From NCBI GenBank assembly GCA_023485185.1, contig JAMCZP010000105.1, forward strand, positions 1 to 8,187: 8,187 nucleotides of DNA, written 5' to 3'. Origin of the DNA: Gammaproteobacteria bacterium. Its GTDB lineage: Bacteria; Pseudomonadota; Gammaproteobacteria; Pseudomonadales; Halomonadaceae. This document shows, piece after piece, positions 1 through 7,056 of the stretch. Below the pieces are notes generated by a model. It did not search any database. It was not told the origin of the DNA and was given only the letters and a program-made list of their open reading frames with translations. Position numbers and translations under genes: made by a program. Positions within the stretch are counted from its first letter, which is position 1, and each line of letters begins with the position of its first letter.

Positions 1-2
1 TT

Positions 3-1232
3 TCCCGAGCCAGCGACTCAGCACCTTCGATTGGTCACTGCAATACGATGGGCACCGCCTCCACCATGAATTCCATGGCCGAAGTGTTGGGCATGAGCCT
101 GCCGGGTTCGGCGGTGATCCCCGCGCCCTACAAAGAGCGGGCGATGGTGGCTTATGACACTGGCACACGGATTGTCGATATGGTGTGGGAAGACCTGCGC
201 CCGCTGGATATTCTGACTCGGGAAGCATTCGAGAACGCCATCGTGGCGTGTTCGGCGCTGGGCGGCTCCTCCAATGCGCCGGTGCACATTAATGCGATTG
301 CTCGCCATGCGGGAATTGAATTGGATAATGATGACTGGCAGCGCCTGGGCCATGAGATACCACTGCTGGCCAACGTGATGCCCGCGGGTGCTTACCTGTG
401 CGAAGAGTTTTATCGTGCGGGTGGCGTACCTGCGATCCTGCATGAGTTACAAACGGCGGGTAAGCTGCACAGCGACGCAATGACGGTCAATGGCCGCGCT
501 ATAGGCGATAATTTGCAGGGCTGCGAAACCCAGGATACGGACGTTATTTGTCGCTATGCCGATCCGCTGGTAGAGCACGCGGGCTTCCTCAATCTCAAAG
601 GTAATTTATTTGATTCGGCGCTGATGAAAACCAGCGTGATCTCTCGGGATTTCCGCGAGCGCTTCCTGAATGATCCCAATGATCCGGAAGCCTTTGAAGG
701 CAAGGTAGTGGTGTTTGATGGCTCGGAGGATTACCACGCTCGGATTGATGACCCGGCATTAAATATTGATGCACGCACGATTCTGGTCATGCGCGGCGCT
801 GGTCCAGTGGGGCATCCTGGTGGTGCTGAGGTGGTCAATATGCAGCCGCCAGAGGCGCTGATTAAACAGGGTATTGAGTCGCTTCCGTGCTTGGGCGACG
901 GTCGCCAATCGGGCACCTCCGGCTCGCCCTCAATTCTCAATGCCTCCCCTGAAGCGGCCACGGGGAGCGGTTTGGCGCTGCTGGAAAGCGGTGACTGGTT
1001 GCGGGTTGATCTTAAGCGTGGCGATGTGCAACTGCTAATTGAGGCGAGTGAGCTGGAAGCACGCCGCGAGCGTTTAGCCCAGCAGGGCGGCTACCGCTAC
1101 CCTGGCCACCAAACGCCCTGGCAGGAGATTCAGCGCAGCATGGTTGAACCGCTGAATCGAGGCATGACCCTGGAACCTGCTACCAAATATCGCGATGTAG
1201 CTCGCAAGCATCCGCCCAGGGATAATCATTAA
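3..1232 (+). CDS. IlvD/Edd-family sugar-acid dehydratase, probably L-arabinonate dehydratase (5'-truncated by window edge)
   Basis: This is the C-terminal 409 residues of an Fe-S dehydratase that removes water from an aldonate to give a 2-keto-3-deoxy sugar acid, in the cytoplasm. The reading frame is open from base 3, and family members of about 580 residues imply that roughly 170 residues lie outside the window. The first ATG in view (48) falls inside a conserved motif, so it is not the start. Visible signatures are [13 protein letters not shown], whose Cys (codon 39-41) is a cluster ligand, N-G-R-A-I-G-D-N, and [11 protein letters not shown]. In the last motif the Ser after Gln (codon 909-911) aligns with the catalytic Ser of IlvD enzymes. 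The C-terminus P-R-D-N-H matches, from memory, Rhizobium-type L-arabinonate dehydratase. The aldose dehydrogenase at 3059 supports an arabinonate/galactonate/fuconate substrate. The family is certain; the exact substrate is inferred, and xylonate or another pentonate remains possible. Confidence 0.88.
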   Translation, partial: SRASDSAPSIGHCNTMGTASTMNSMAEVLGMSLPGSAVIPAPYKERAMVAYDTGTRIVDMVWEDLRPLDILTREAFENAIVACSALGGSSNAPVHINAIARHAGIELDNDDWQRLGHEIPLLANVMPAGAYLCEEFYRAGGVPAILHELQTAGKLHSDAMTVNGRAIGDNLQGCETQDTDVICRYADPLVEHAGFLNLKGNLFDSALMKTSVISRDFRERFLNDPNDPEAFEGKVVVFDGSEDYHARIDDPALNIDARTILVMRGAGPVGHPGGAEVVNMQPPEALIKQGIESLPCLGDGRQSGTSGSPSILNASPEAATGSGLALLESGDWLRVDLKRGDVQLLIEASELEARRERLAQQGGYRYPGHQTPWQEIQRSMVEPLNRGMTLEPATKYRDVARKHPPRDNH

Positions 1233-1253
1233 AGGCAAAAGGATAACCATTAC

Positions 1254-2198
1254 ATGAGCCGTTTGAGTGCCTTGTCACACCGGCAACAGGGTCTACTGCT
1301 AACCGGTGGCGGAGCGGTGATTATGGCGCCCGATGCGCTGCTGATTAAAGTGGCTGCGCTGCCTGATGCTGATATTTTGATGTGGCGTGGTTTTCTCTCA
1401 GCCCTCGGCTTTTTGCTGATTGCTTTAGCACGCTATGGCCGAGGTACCTTGGCAGCCTATCGCCGCTGTGGCTGGACGGGTATCGCCGTGGCGCTGCTGT
1501 TCAGCCTAACCACCTGTGGTTTTGTGCTTGGCAACCAGTACACCACCGCAGGCAACGTACTGATGATCCTGGCTAGTTCACCACTTATTGCCGCGGCGCT
1601 CTCCTGGGTCATCCTTAAAGAGCGCTTACCGCGGCGAACCTGGCTGGCGATTTTGCTGTGTATGGTGGGCATCTCCATGATTGCCCTGGATGACGCAGGC
1701 GCTGGTTCCTGGGTGGGCAACGCTTTTGCCTTAATGACGGCGGTGACCCTGGCGATCAATTTTACGCTGTGCAGGACGCGCCCTGGTGTCGACATGAGCC
1801 CGATGCTGGTTTTCAACGGGCTGATTGTCGGTAGCGTTGCTGGGGTTTTTTGGCTTGCCGGAGACGCGCCTGCGCTGCCAGCGATCAACCAGCTGGCGGT
1901 GGTTATACTGCTCTGCTTAGTCATTGTGCCTTGCGGTGTGACCTTACTGCAGCGAGGCCCTCTCTATTTACCCGCCGCCGAGGTAGGGCTGCTGATATTG
2001 ATGGAAGTGGTGTTAGGCACCTTACTGGCATGGTGGATTCTCGCCGAGCAGCCAGCGCCAATGGCAATGGTGGGTGGCACCTTGGTATTGGGTACGCTAT
2101 TAGCCAAGGGGATCTATGATCGTCGCCTGGAGCTTAGGCAGCGAGCGAGGGTGAAGCCCACTAGCCAAGTACCGGCTGGCCCGTCGAGTACGGTATGA
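1254..2198 (+). CDS. EamA/DMT-superfamily 10-TM transporter
   Basis: This is an inner-membrane protein of 314 residues with two EamA repeats and about ten predicted hydrophobic helices (roughly residues 12-32, 40-58, 72-92, 98-118, 127-145, 150-170, 182-202, 212-232, 239-262, 268-286). At the end of helix 4 lies the family hallmark L-K-E-R-L-P, followed by W-x-A-I-L-L-C-M-V-G-I, and W-I-L-A-E-Q-P marks the same place in the second repeat. Length is typical. The tail after about residue 288 is basic and hydrophilic, probably cytoplasmic. The ATG is preceded by AAAAGGA at 1237-1243, about 10 bases away, and the gene starts only 21 bp after the dehydratase stop, so the two are very likely co-transcribed. 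DMT carriers export or import metabolites, and the sequence does not reveal the substrate. Position suggests a sugar, aldonate or pathway intermediate, but that is inference only. Confidence 0.85.
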   Translation: MSRLSALSHRQQGLLLTGGGAVIMAPDALLIKVAALPDADILMWRGFLSALGFLLIALARYGRGTLAAYRRCGWTGIAVALLFSLTTCGFVLGNQYTTAGNVLMILASSPLIAAALSWVILKERLPRRTWLAILLCMVGISMIALDDAGAGSWVGNAFALMTAVTLAINFTLCRTRPGVDMSPMLVFNGLIVGSVAGVFWLAGDAPALPAINQLAVVILLCLVIVPCGVTLLQRGPLYLPAAEVGLLILMEVVLGTLLAWWILAEQPAPMAMVGGTLVLGTLLAKGIYDRRLELRQRARVKPTSQVPAGPSSTV

Positions 2199-2215
2199 TT
2201 GGCAGCAATTGAAAC

Positions 2216-2220
2216 AGGGG
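2216..2220 (+). promoter_or_regulatory. Shine-Dalgarno site that selects the GTG start of the first GntR regulator
   Basis: AGGGG ends nine bases before GTG at 2230. A longer in-frame reading from TTG at 2209 would place this site inside the coding region and has no purine-rich site of its own. The GTG is therefore the preferred start. Confidence 0.6.
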
Positions 2221-2229
2221 CTTAGCTTA

Positions 2230-3000
2230 GTGACGTCATCTCTTATCAAACCAGCGGCACGCCCCAACATTGCCGAATATCTCGCCGAAGAGATTTTCGG
2301 TGGTCGTTATCATCCCGGTGATTTCGTGCCCCGTGAACTGGATCTCTGCGAGCGCTTCGGTATTAACCGCTCGGCGGTGCGCAGTGATCTTCGTCAACTG
2401 GTAGATGCGGGCATTATTGAGCGCATTTCCGGCCATGGCTCTAAAGTGCGCGAGTACTCGGAGTGGCACATTTTGGATGCTCAGGTCACCGACTGGCTAA
2501 CGCGCTACGCAGCACCCAACCCGGATATACAGCGTGAAATACTCGCTTTTCGCCTGGATGTTGAACCCTATGTGGCGATGACCGCGGCCAAACGCGCTAA
2601 AGCGCGTGACCTAGTGGCGATCGAGGAAGCCTTTGAAGGGCTAGGGCAGAACCTGCGCAACGCCACTTGCCAAGAGGAACGGCGTTTACACAGCGAGTGC
2701 GATATTGCTTTTCATGAGGCGATCTTCAAGGCGACCCATAATATTGTCTGGGCGCAGCTATCGCATATCCTGCGGCCTTCAATCTACTTGCTGGTATCGA
2801 TGTCCAACGAGAGCGCGTCTGACCCAGAAGAGAGCCTTGAGCGCCATCGGCAATTGATGGAGAGCATCCGTATGCGCCGCCCCCGAGAAGCGTTTCTGGC
2901 TGCTCAAGCGGTGTTGGCGGGTACTGCCGAGGCGCTGGGTCTTGAACATAGCGCAAGCTCCTTGGGGCGCAGCGTGGAACTGCCTCACACTTCTCATTAA
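2230..3000 (+). CDS. GntR-family, FadR-subfamily (FCD) transcriptional regulator, DgoR-like
   Basis: This is a cytoplasmic DNA-binding regulator of 256 residues from the GTG start. The N-terminal winged helix spans about 10-78: R-E-L-D-L-C-E-R-F-G-I-N-R-S-A-V-R-S-D-L is the helix-turn-helix, and I-S-G-H-G-S-K-V the wing. A linker contains the D-A-Q-V-T-D-W-L element typical of DgoR-type proteins. The all-helical FCD effector domain spans about 100-240. Possible metal ligands Asp158, His162 (D-I-A-F-H) and His206 are present. The usual third His, 22 residues later, is Val228, and E. coli DgoR as recalled also lacks it (Met). The gene lies 31 bp behind the transporter and 58 bp before the sugar dehydrogenase, so it probably controls this operon, most likely as a repressor relieved by an aldonate or ketodeoxy acid. 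Family is certain; target and ligand are inferred. Confidence 0.87.
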   Translation: MTSSLIKPAARPNIAEYLAEEIFGGRYHPGDFVPRELDLCERFGINRSAVRSDLRQLVDAGIIERISGHGSKVREYSEWHILDAQVTDWLTRYAAPNPDIQREILAFRLDVEPYVAMTAAKRAKARDLVAIEEAFEGLGQNLRNATCQEERRLHSECDIAFHEAIFKATHNIVWAQLSHILRPSIYLLVSMSNESASDPEESLERHRQLMESIRMRRPREAFLAAQAVLAGTAEALGLEHSASSLGRSVELPHTSH

Positions 3001-3046
3001 CCTGCCTACTAAGTGCTTTTCATCATTTGTAATTAATTTTTATCTT

Positions 3047-3051
3047 CAGGG
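3047..3051 (+). promoter_or_regulatory. Shine-Dalgarno site fixing the aldose dehydrogenase start
   Basis: CAGGG lies seven bases before ATG at 3059. A longer in-frame reading from 2942 would overlap the regulator gene by 59 bp and add 39 residues not expected in the family, so the ATG at 3059 is chosen. Confidence 0.65.
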
Positions 3052-3058
3052 TAAACGT

Positions 3059-3985
3059 ATGTCTGACGTAACGATTGGTCTAGTGGGTGTCGGTAAAATT
3101 GCCCGTGACCAGCATCTTCCAGCGATTGCAGTGACGGCTAACTGCCGTCTCGTCGCCACCGCCGATCCCAATGCCGGCGTGGACGATGTTCCGTCCTATG
3201 GGGATTTGGATGCCATGCTGGATGCACATCCTGAAATCGCTGCTGTGGCGATCTGCACGCCGACCCACTTGCGCTACTCCCAAGCCCGTGCGGCGCTGAT
3301 GCGCGGCAAACACGTGTTGCTTGAGAAACCACCGGGCGCCACGCTAAGCGAAGTGGAAAGCTTGATCTCACTTGCTGCCGAACAGGGCGTTAGCCTGTTT
3401 GCTGCCTGGCATTCACGCTTTGCCCCCGGCGTTGCGCAAGCTAAGCAGTGGCTAAGTGAACGCCAGGTTCAACGCGTTAATATCGAGTGGAAAGAGGATG
3501 TGAGGGTTTGGCACCCCGGCCAAGCCTGGATCTGGCAGCCCGGCGGCATGGGCGTTTTTGATCCCGGTATTAATGCGCTCTCAATTGCCACCGCCATATT
3601 GCCCCAGCCATTTTTTCTACAACAGGCGCGGCTGCTGGTGCCGAGCAATGCGCAAACTCCGATTGCAGCAGATCTCTCCTTTACCGACCCAACGGGAGCG
3701 GCGATTGAGGCAGCATTTGATTTTCGTCAGACCGGCCCACAAACCTGGGATATCCTTGTTGATACCGATGGTGGCCGCTTGAGCCTCACTAAAGGTGGAT
3801 GCCGCCTTAAGATCGACGACGAAGTGATTGTCGATGCCGAAGAGCGTGAATACCCAGGCCTCTATGCGCACTTTGCCGAGCTGGTCAAAAATGGCCGTAG
3901 CGAAGTGGATGTGGCACCACTTCGCCAAGTGGCCGATGCGTTTTTATATGGTCACCGAGAGGCAACCGACGCCTTTATTGAGTAA
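3059..3985 (+). CDS. Gfo/Idh/MocA-family aldose 1-dehydrogenase (L-arabinose / D-galactose 1-dehydrogenase type)
   Basis: This soluble 308-residue enzyme should oxidise L-arabinose and/or D-galactose at C1 to the aldonolactone using NAD(P)+. The N-terminal Rossmann fold opens with G-L-V-G-V-G-K-I-A-R-D-Q-H (residues 7-19). Next come catalytic E-K-P-P-G (Lys90), W-H-S-R (His118), the block W-K-E-D-V-R-V-W-H-P-G-Q near 144-155, and D-P-G-I-N (Asp168, Asn172). As remembered, these match Azospirillum brasilense L-arabinose 1-dehydrogenase almost position for position, including overall length. At the end of beta-2 the sequence is T-A-D-P-N, with Asp36 where the Azospirillum enzyme has Ser-Arg. 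That suggests preference for NAD+ over NADP+. The gene closes the left operon, whose dehydratase would act two steps later, after lactone hydrolysis. D-galactose or D-fucose could equally be the true substrate. Confidence 0.86.
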   Translation: MSDVTIGLVGVGKIARDQHLPAIAVTANCRLVATADPNAGVDDVPSYGDLDAMLDAHPEIAAVAICTPTHLRYSQARAALMRGKHVLLEKPPGATLSEVESLISLAAEQGVSLFAAWHSRFAPGVAQAKQWLSERQVQRVNIEWKEDVRVWHPGQAWIWQPGGMGVFDPGINALSIATAILPQPFFLQQARLLVPSNAQTPIAADLSFTDPTGAAIEAAFDFRQTGPQTWDILVDTDGGRLSLTKGGCRLKIDDEVIVDAEEREYPGLYAHFAELVKNGRSEVDVAPLRQVADAFLYGHREATDAFIE

Positions 3986-3999
3986 GCGCTACTTTGAGT

Positions 4000-4015
4000 G
4001 GCCATGTAAGTGGCC
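4000..4015. terminator. Weak hairpin between convergent operons, possible bidirectional terminator
   Basis: GGCCAT-GTAA-GTGGCC can fold into a six-pair stem (one T-G wobble on the + strand) with a four-base loop. It sits in the 56-bp gap between two convergent genes, where a terminator is expected. There is no T-tract on either side, so intrinsic termination is doubtful. Confidence 0.25.
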
Positions 4016-4041
4016 CTAGCCGGAAGCCAGAGTCTACTGCA

Positions 4042-4947
4042 TTACTTGCCACGGTTTAGCTCGATACCGTTATGTTGCATGCAGCTATCGTACGCTTGGG
4101 GAACAAAGCTATCTTCTCCCACATCACGGCGAGCAACTGACAGGAACTCGCATAGTGGGGGAAGCATGTTGGCCTTTAGCTGGTAGGCGCTTAACGTTTC
4201 CGCTAGGTAGCGCATATCCTTTTCGGCATTACCAAGACTGAACTGCAGTTTCGTACACTCTCCCTGCAGCACCCACTCCATCACGGGTGCCAGCATGGCG
4301 CTGTTGGCACCCCCTTGGGAGCAGATTTCGAGCAGTTTTTCCTGTGGGACGCCCATGCCAGCAGCCATCGTCGCGGCTTCGCTAACCAGCGCTGCGGCCC
4401 CTAGCGACAGGAAGTTATTGATCAGTTTCAGTTTGTGCGCTGAACCGACCTTGCCCACATGAAAGACATTCTCCGCGAAACTCTTGATGACCGGCGTGAT
4501 ACGCGCAACCGCCGTGGCATCGCCACCCAGCATGACGTTGAGCCGTCCTTCTTTAGCCTCGCGAGGTGTACGAGCTAAAGGGGCGTCGACTAAGGTCACT
4601 CCCTGTTGCGCTAAGGTTTCAGCAAGGCGCTCGGTCGATTCGGGATGCGCCGTAGAGCAGTCGACAATCATCAATCCTTCATGAGCCCCTGCCAGTAAGC
4701 CGTCGACTCCCGTGATGATCTCGCTAACCTGCTCGGATGTTTTGACGCAGATGAAAACAATATCGCTGTTGCTTGCCATCTCGGCGGCGCTACTGACTTC
4801 GGTAGCACCCTCTGCGCACAGGGCTTCTAACGGTGAGCGGTTGCGATGAGCCATAACGCTCAACGGGTAGCCGTTACGCACGATATGTCCGGCCATTTCC
4901 TTACCCATTAGGCCGAGGCCAATAAAGCCTATACGTTCCTGTTTCAT
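4042..4947 (-). CDS. Beta-hydroxyacid dehydrogenase (HIBADH superfamily) with an unusual A-R-T substrate motif
   Basis: This 301-residue cytoplasmic oxidoreductase interconverts a beta-hydroxyacid and its semialdehyde with NAD(P)(H). The Rossmann motif F-I-G-L-G-L-M-G is at about 8-15. The substrate motif, normally D-A-P-V-S-G-G, reads D-A-P-L-A-R-T-P (121-128). The catalytic Lys is most likely Lys174 in K-L-K-L-I-N-N-F-L-S, and an all-helical C-terminal domain follows. Replacement of S-G-G by x-R-T, together with the N-N-x-x-S element, recalls E. coli YihU (sulfolactaldehyde reductase), where an Arg at this place helps bind the sulfonate. That comparison is from memory. The substrate is unproven: sulfolactaldehyde, a phosphorylated or carboxylated semialdehyde, or another hydroxyacid are possible. 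AGAGG (4953-4957) lies five bases before the ATG. It is the last gene of the right operon, 76 bp after the Ldh_2 gene. Confidence 0.84.
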   Translation of the reverse strand: MKQERIGFIGLGLMGKEMAGHIVRNGYPLSVMAHRNRSPLEALCAEGATEVSSAAEMASNSDIVFICVKTSEQVSEIITGVDGLLAGAHEGLMIVDCSTAHPESTERLAETLAQQGVTLVDAPLARTPREAKEGRLNVMLGGDATAVARITPVIKSFAENVFHVGKVGSAHKLKLINNFLSLGAAALVSEAATMAAGMGVPQEKLLEICSQGGANSAMLAPVMEWVLQGECTKLQFSLGNAEKDMRYLAETLSAYQLKANMLPPLCEFLSVARRDVGEDSFVPQAYDSCMQHNGIELNRGK

Positions 4948-5023
4948 AGTCGCCTCTAAGTAATCGCTTTAACGGTTTGTTATAAGGGCCAGCATGCGGG
5001 AGCTAACGCTGCGTAGGCGTAAA

Positions 5024-6076
5024 CTATTTTGCCTTGGGGAAAGGCACGACGAGACGCTCGGACCACTCAGCAAGCGCTTCGGGAACACCTTCTGGAAGCG
5101 GGACGCCCTGCTGCGAATACTGTTTATGAAGCGCAAGCCCGCGCTCGCCCGGAATACGTACCTGGGGGCTGCCTTCGGCAACCGGATTGTTGCGACACGC
5201 ATCGGCCAGTGCACCGGTTTCACGCTTAAAAGCGTCGAGCCCACCAAAGGCTTCCGGGTCCAGCACCTGGACCATGACAGAGGCACCCCACTGGGTAGGT
5301 GCCTGTACCCGCCCAAATCCTGCTAAACCAGACGTCAATGCTTCCACCATAAGGCCAAGTGCGTAGCCCTTGTGGCCATGGTCAAGCCCACCGATAGGCA
5401 TAATGCTGCCTTTCGGCTCGTCGAAGAGCACCTCGGGACGGTCGGTCGCTTGGCCTTGATGATCCTTCAACCAGGGATAGGGCAGTCGGCTGTTTTGCTT
5501 GTTAAGACGCCCGACCATGCCATTAGTGGTTATTGACGTGCTGACATCTAAAAGAACGGGGCCTGAATCAGTGGGGTAGCCCACGGCGATGGGATTGGGG
5601 GTATGAGTGGCTTCTAAACCGCCGTAAGGGGCAACGGATTTCGTCGCCGGGTCGGAGGATTCAATCACCACCACCAGGTTTTGGTCGGTAGCTCGTTTAA
5701 GGTAGGCGGCCAGGCAGGCGATATGATTCGAACGCCGAATCACCACCGTCCCGGTGCCGCAGGAGCGCGCCATGGTTTCGGCGGCTTCCATGGCTTTGAT
5801 AATCAACCAAGGCCCTGGCAGATAACGACCATCCCAGGTTTGTACAGCGGCACGTTCGGAGACCACCTCATAGTCACCGGTGACAGGCATTCGGCCTGAC
5901 TGGATTTCCCCAAGGTAAGGTGAAAGCAGTTGAAGGCCATGTGTGGTATGGCCCATCAGGTCGCCTTCAACGAGTATCTCGGCGACAGTCTGTGACTTAT
6001 CTTTATCGAGTCCAGCGGCCATTAGTAAGTCGGTGCTGAACCGCGTTATTTCCTGTACGTCGTAATGGGTGCTCAT
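5024..6076 (-). CDS. Ldh_2-family (malate/L-lactate/ureidoglycolate dehydrogenase type) NAD(P)-dependent oxidoreductase
   Basis: This soluble 350-residue enzyme should oxidise a 2-hydroxyacid or reduce a 2-oxo/imino acid. The N-terminal G-H-T-T-H-G (42-47) carries the family's catalytic His (His46). R-S-N-H-I-A-C-L-A-A-Y-L (115-126), P-Y-G-G (150-153), T-P-N-P-I-A-V-G-Y-P-T (159-169), L-D-V-S-T-S (176-181) and G-G-L-D-H-G-H-K-G-Y-A-L (229-240) are the usual cofactor and active-site blocks in order. The I-A-C-L-A-A-Y version, instead of the common F-G-A-A-G-Y, marks a divergent subgroup. ATG 6076 is preferred over GTG 6091: the former has a weak GTGAGA site and the latter none, and neither site is strong. 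The gene lies 37 bp after the upstream dehydrogenase and appears co-transcribed. Relatives include malate, sulfolactate (ComC), ureidoglycolate (AllD) and diketogulonate (YiaK) enzymes, and the substrate cannot be chosen from sequence. Confidence 0.86.
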   Translation of the reverse strand: MSTHYDVQEITRFSTDLLMAAGLDKDKSQTVAEILVEGDLMGHTTHGLQLLSPYLGEIQSGRMPVTGDYEVVSERAAVQTWDGRYLPGPWLIIKAMEAAETMARSCGTGTVVIRRSNHIACLAAYLKRATDQNLVVVIESSDPATKSVAPYGGLEATHTPNPIAVGYPTDSGPVLLDVSTSITTNGMVGRLNKQNSRLPYPWLKDHQGQATDRPEVLFDEPKGSIMPIGGLDHGHKGYALGLMVEALTSGLAGFGRVQAPTQWGASVMVQVLDPEAFGGLDAFKRETGALADACRNNPVAEGSPQVRIPGERGLALHKQYSQQGVPLPEGVPEALAEWSERLVVPFPKAK

Positions 6077-6113
6077 TGGCTTTGTTCTCACTATTTGTTG
6101 TTGTGGGGTGCTG

Positions 6114-6998
6114 TTAAGCGTTGTGCCGCTTGAGTTGGCGTATCAGGGCGCTATGGTCCAGCTCGCCATCTCCTTGGGCAACCAGCTCCTCGTAAAGCGA
6201 GTTGACCAATGTCGATACGGGCAAGTTGAGTCCCAGCTCACCGGCAAATGCCATCGCTGTCTGGGTATCTTTCAACTGCCATTTGGCTGGCCCGCCGGGG
6301 GTGAAGTTTTCCTGGATCATGCGCTGGCCGTGGATGCGTAGAATAGTCGAGTCAGCAAAACCGCCCTCAAGCGCAGCCAGCATGCGCTCAGGGTTAGCAC
6401 CGCCGTGCTCTGCCAGCAATATGGCTTCGGCTACCGTGGCAATGGTATTTGCCACAATCATTTGATTGGCAAGCTTAGCCAGTTCACCGCTGCCTGCAGG
6501 GCCCACATGTACTGGCCTACCAAGCGTTAAGAGGATGGATTCGACTGCTTTAAAACTTGCTGGATCGCCGCCCACCATGATGGCTAAACTGCCGTCGATT
6601 GCTCCCTGTTCACCCCCGGATACCGGCGCGTCCAAGTAGTGAATTTGATGCGTTGCGGCCTTTTCAGCTTGCCTGCGTGCGGTCTCGACGGGGATAGAGC
6701 TCATTACAATTAGAGTAGCGTTGGGCTGCATGGCTTTGAGCAGACCGTTGGAACCCAATAATATTTCATCGCACACAGGTCCAGAGCTGAGCATAACGAT
6801 AACCACATCGCTATCCGCAGCGGCTTCTTCGGGTTTGTCAACTATTTCAGCACCCACCGTTTCCAAACTGTCGGCCTTACTTCTCGTCCGATTCCAGACA
6901 CGTACTTGGTGTCCTGCTTTAACCAAACGTGCGGCCATGGGCGAACCCATAATGCCTGTGCCAATAAAGCCGATAGTTCTTGTGGTCGTTGTTGTCAT
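6114..6998 (-). CDS. Tartronate-semialdehyde reductase-like (2-hydroxy-3-oxopropionate reductase) HIBADH-family dehydrogenase
   Basis: This 294-residue cytoplasmic enzyme is predicted to reduce tartronate semialdehyde to D-glycerate, or to oxidise a related beta-hydroxyacid. The Rossmann motif F-I-G-T-G-I-M-G is at 11-18. W-N-R-T at the end of beta-2 is often seen in NADPH-using relatives. The canonical D-A-P-V-S-G-G is at 123-129, followed by the catalytic Lys175 in G-E-L-A-K-L-A-N-Q. The C-terminal pieces A-L-E-G-G-F-A-D-S-T and D-H-S-A-L-I resemble GarR/GlxR. The N-terminus has five consecutive Thr codons after Met. GAGGGG (complement of 7005-7010) lies six bases before the ATG, a strong site. 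It follows the regulator gene by 58 bp and leads the three dehydrogenases. It is clearly a different subfamily from the product of the gene at 4042-4947. A 3-hydroxyisobutyrate-type substrate is the main alternative. Confidence 0.85.
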   Translation of the reverse strand: MTTTTTRTIGFIGTGIMGSPMAARLVKAGHQVRVWNRTRSKADSLETVGAEIVDKPEEAAADSDVVIVMLSSGPVCDEILLGSNGLLKAMQPNATLIVMSSIPVETARRQAEKAATHQIHYLDAPVSGGEQGAIDGSLAIMVGGDPASFKAVESILLTLGRPVHVGPAGSGELAKLANQMIVANTIATVAEAILLAEHGGANPERMLAALEGGFADSTILRIHGQRMIQENFTPGGPAKWQLKDTQTAMAFAGELGLNLPVSTLVNSLYEELVAQGDGELDHSALIRQLKRHNA

Positions 6999-7013
6999 TA
7001 TTAGCCCCTCTAT

Positions 7014-7041
7014 CTATGTGCTATGTGAGCCGATAAGGCTC
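7014..7041. repeat. Tandem CTATGTG repeat next to a small inverted repeat in the gntR-dehydrogenase gap
   Basis: CTATGTG occurs twice head to tail (7014-7020, 7021-7027). It is followed at once by GAGCC-gataa-GGCTC (7027-7041), a five-pair hairpin with a five-base loop. The hairpin has no T-tract, so it is not a convincing terminator. It could be an operator, an mRNA-processing element, or chance. Confidence 0.4.
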
Positions 7042-7056
7042 CGGTGGTTTTAGTCG

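Noticed and set aside
18..443. 141-residue minus-strand open frame
   Set aside because: It lies antisense to a strongly conserved part of the dehydratase and shows no recognisable domain.
48..1232. ATG at 48 as the true start of the dehydratase
   Set aside because: The conserved G-H-C-N-T motif with the Fe-S cysteine lies before this codon and in frame, so the gene is cut by the window edge.
1457..1924. 155-residue minus-strand open frame
   Set aside because: It lies wholly opposite the transporter gene, has low-complexity composition, and has no supporting ribosome binding site or motif.
2942..3058. Longer start for the aldose dehydrogenase
   Set aside because: It would overlap the regulator gene, and the added residues precede the normal Rossmann start; ATG 3059 has a good ribosome binding site.
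4994..5326. 110-residue plus-strand open frame
   Set aside because: It is antisense to the 3' part of the Ldh_2 gene and has no recognisable features.
6721..7053. 110-residue plus-strand open frame reaching the gap upstream of the tartronate-semialdehyde-reductase-like gene
   Set aside because: Most of it mirrors the N-terminal coding part of that gene, including a Val-rich run that is simply the antisense of its Thr codons.
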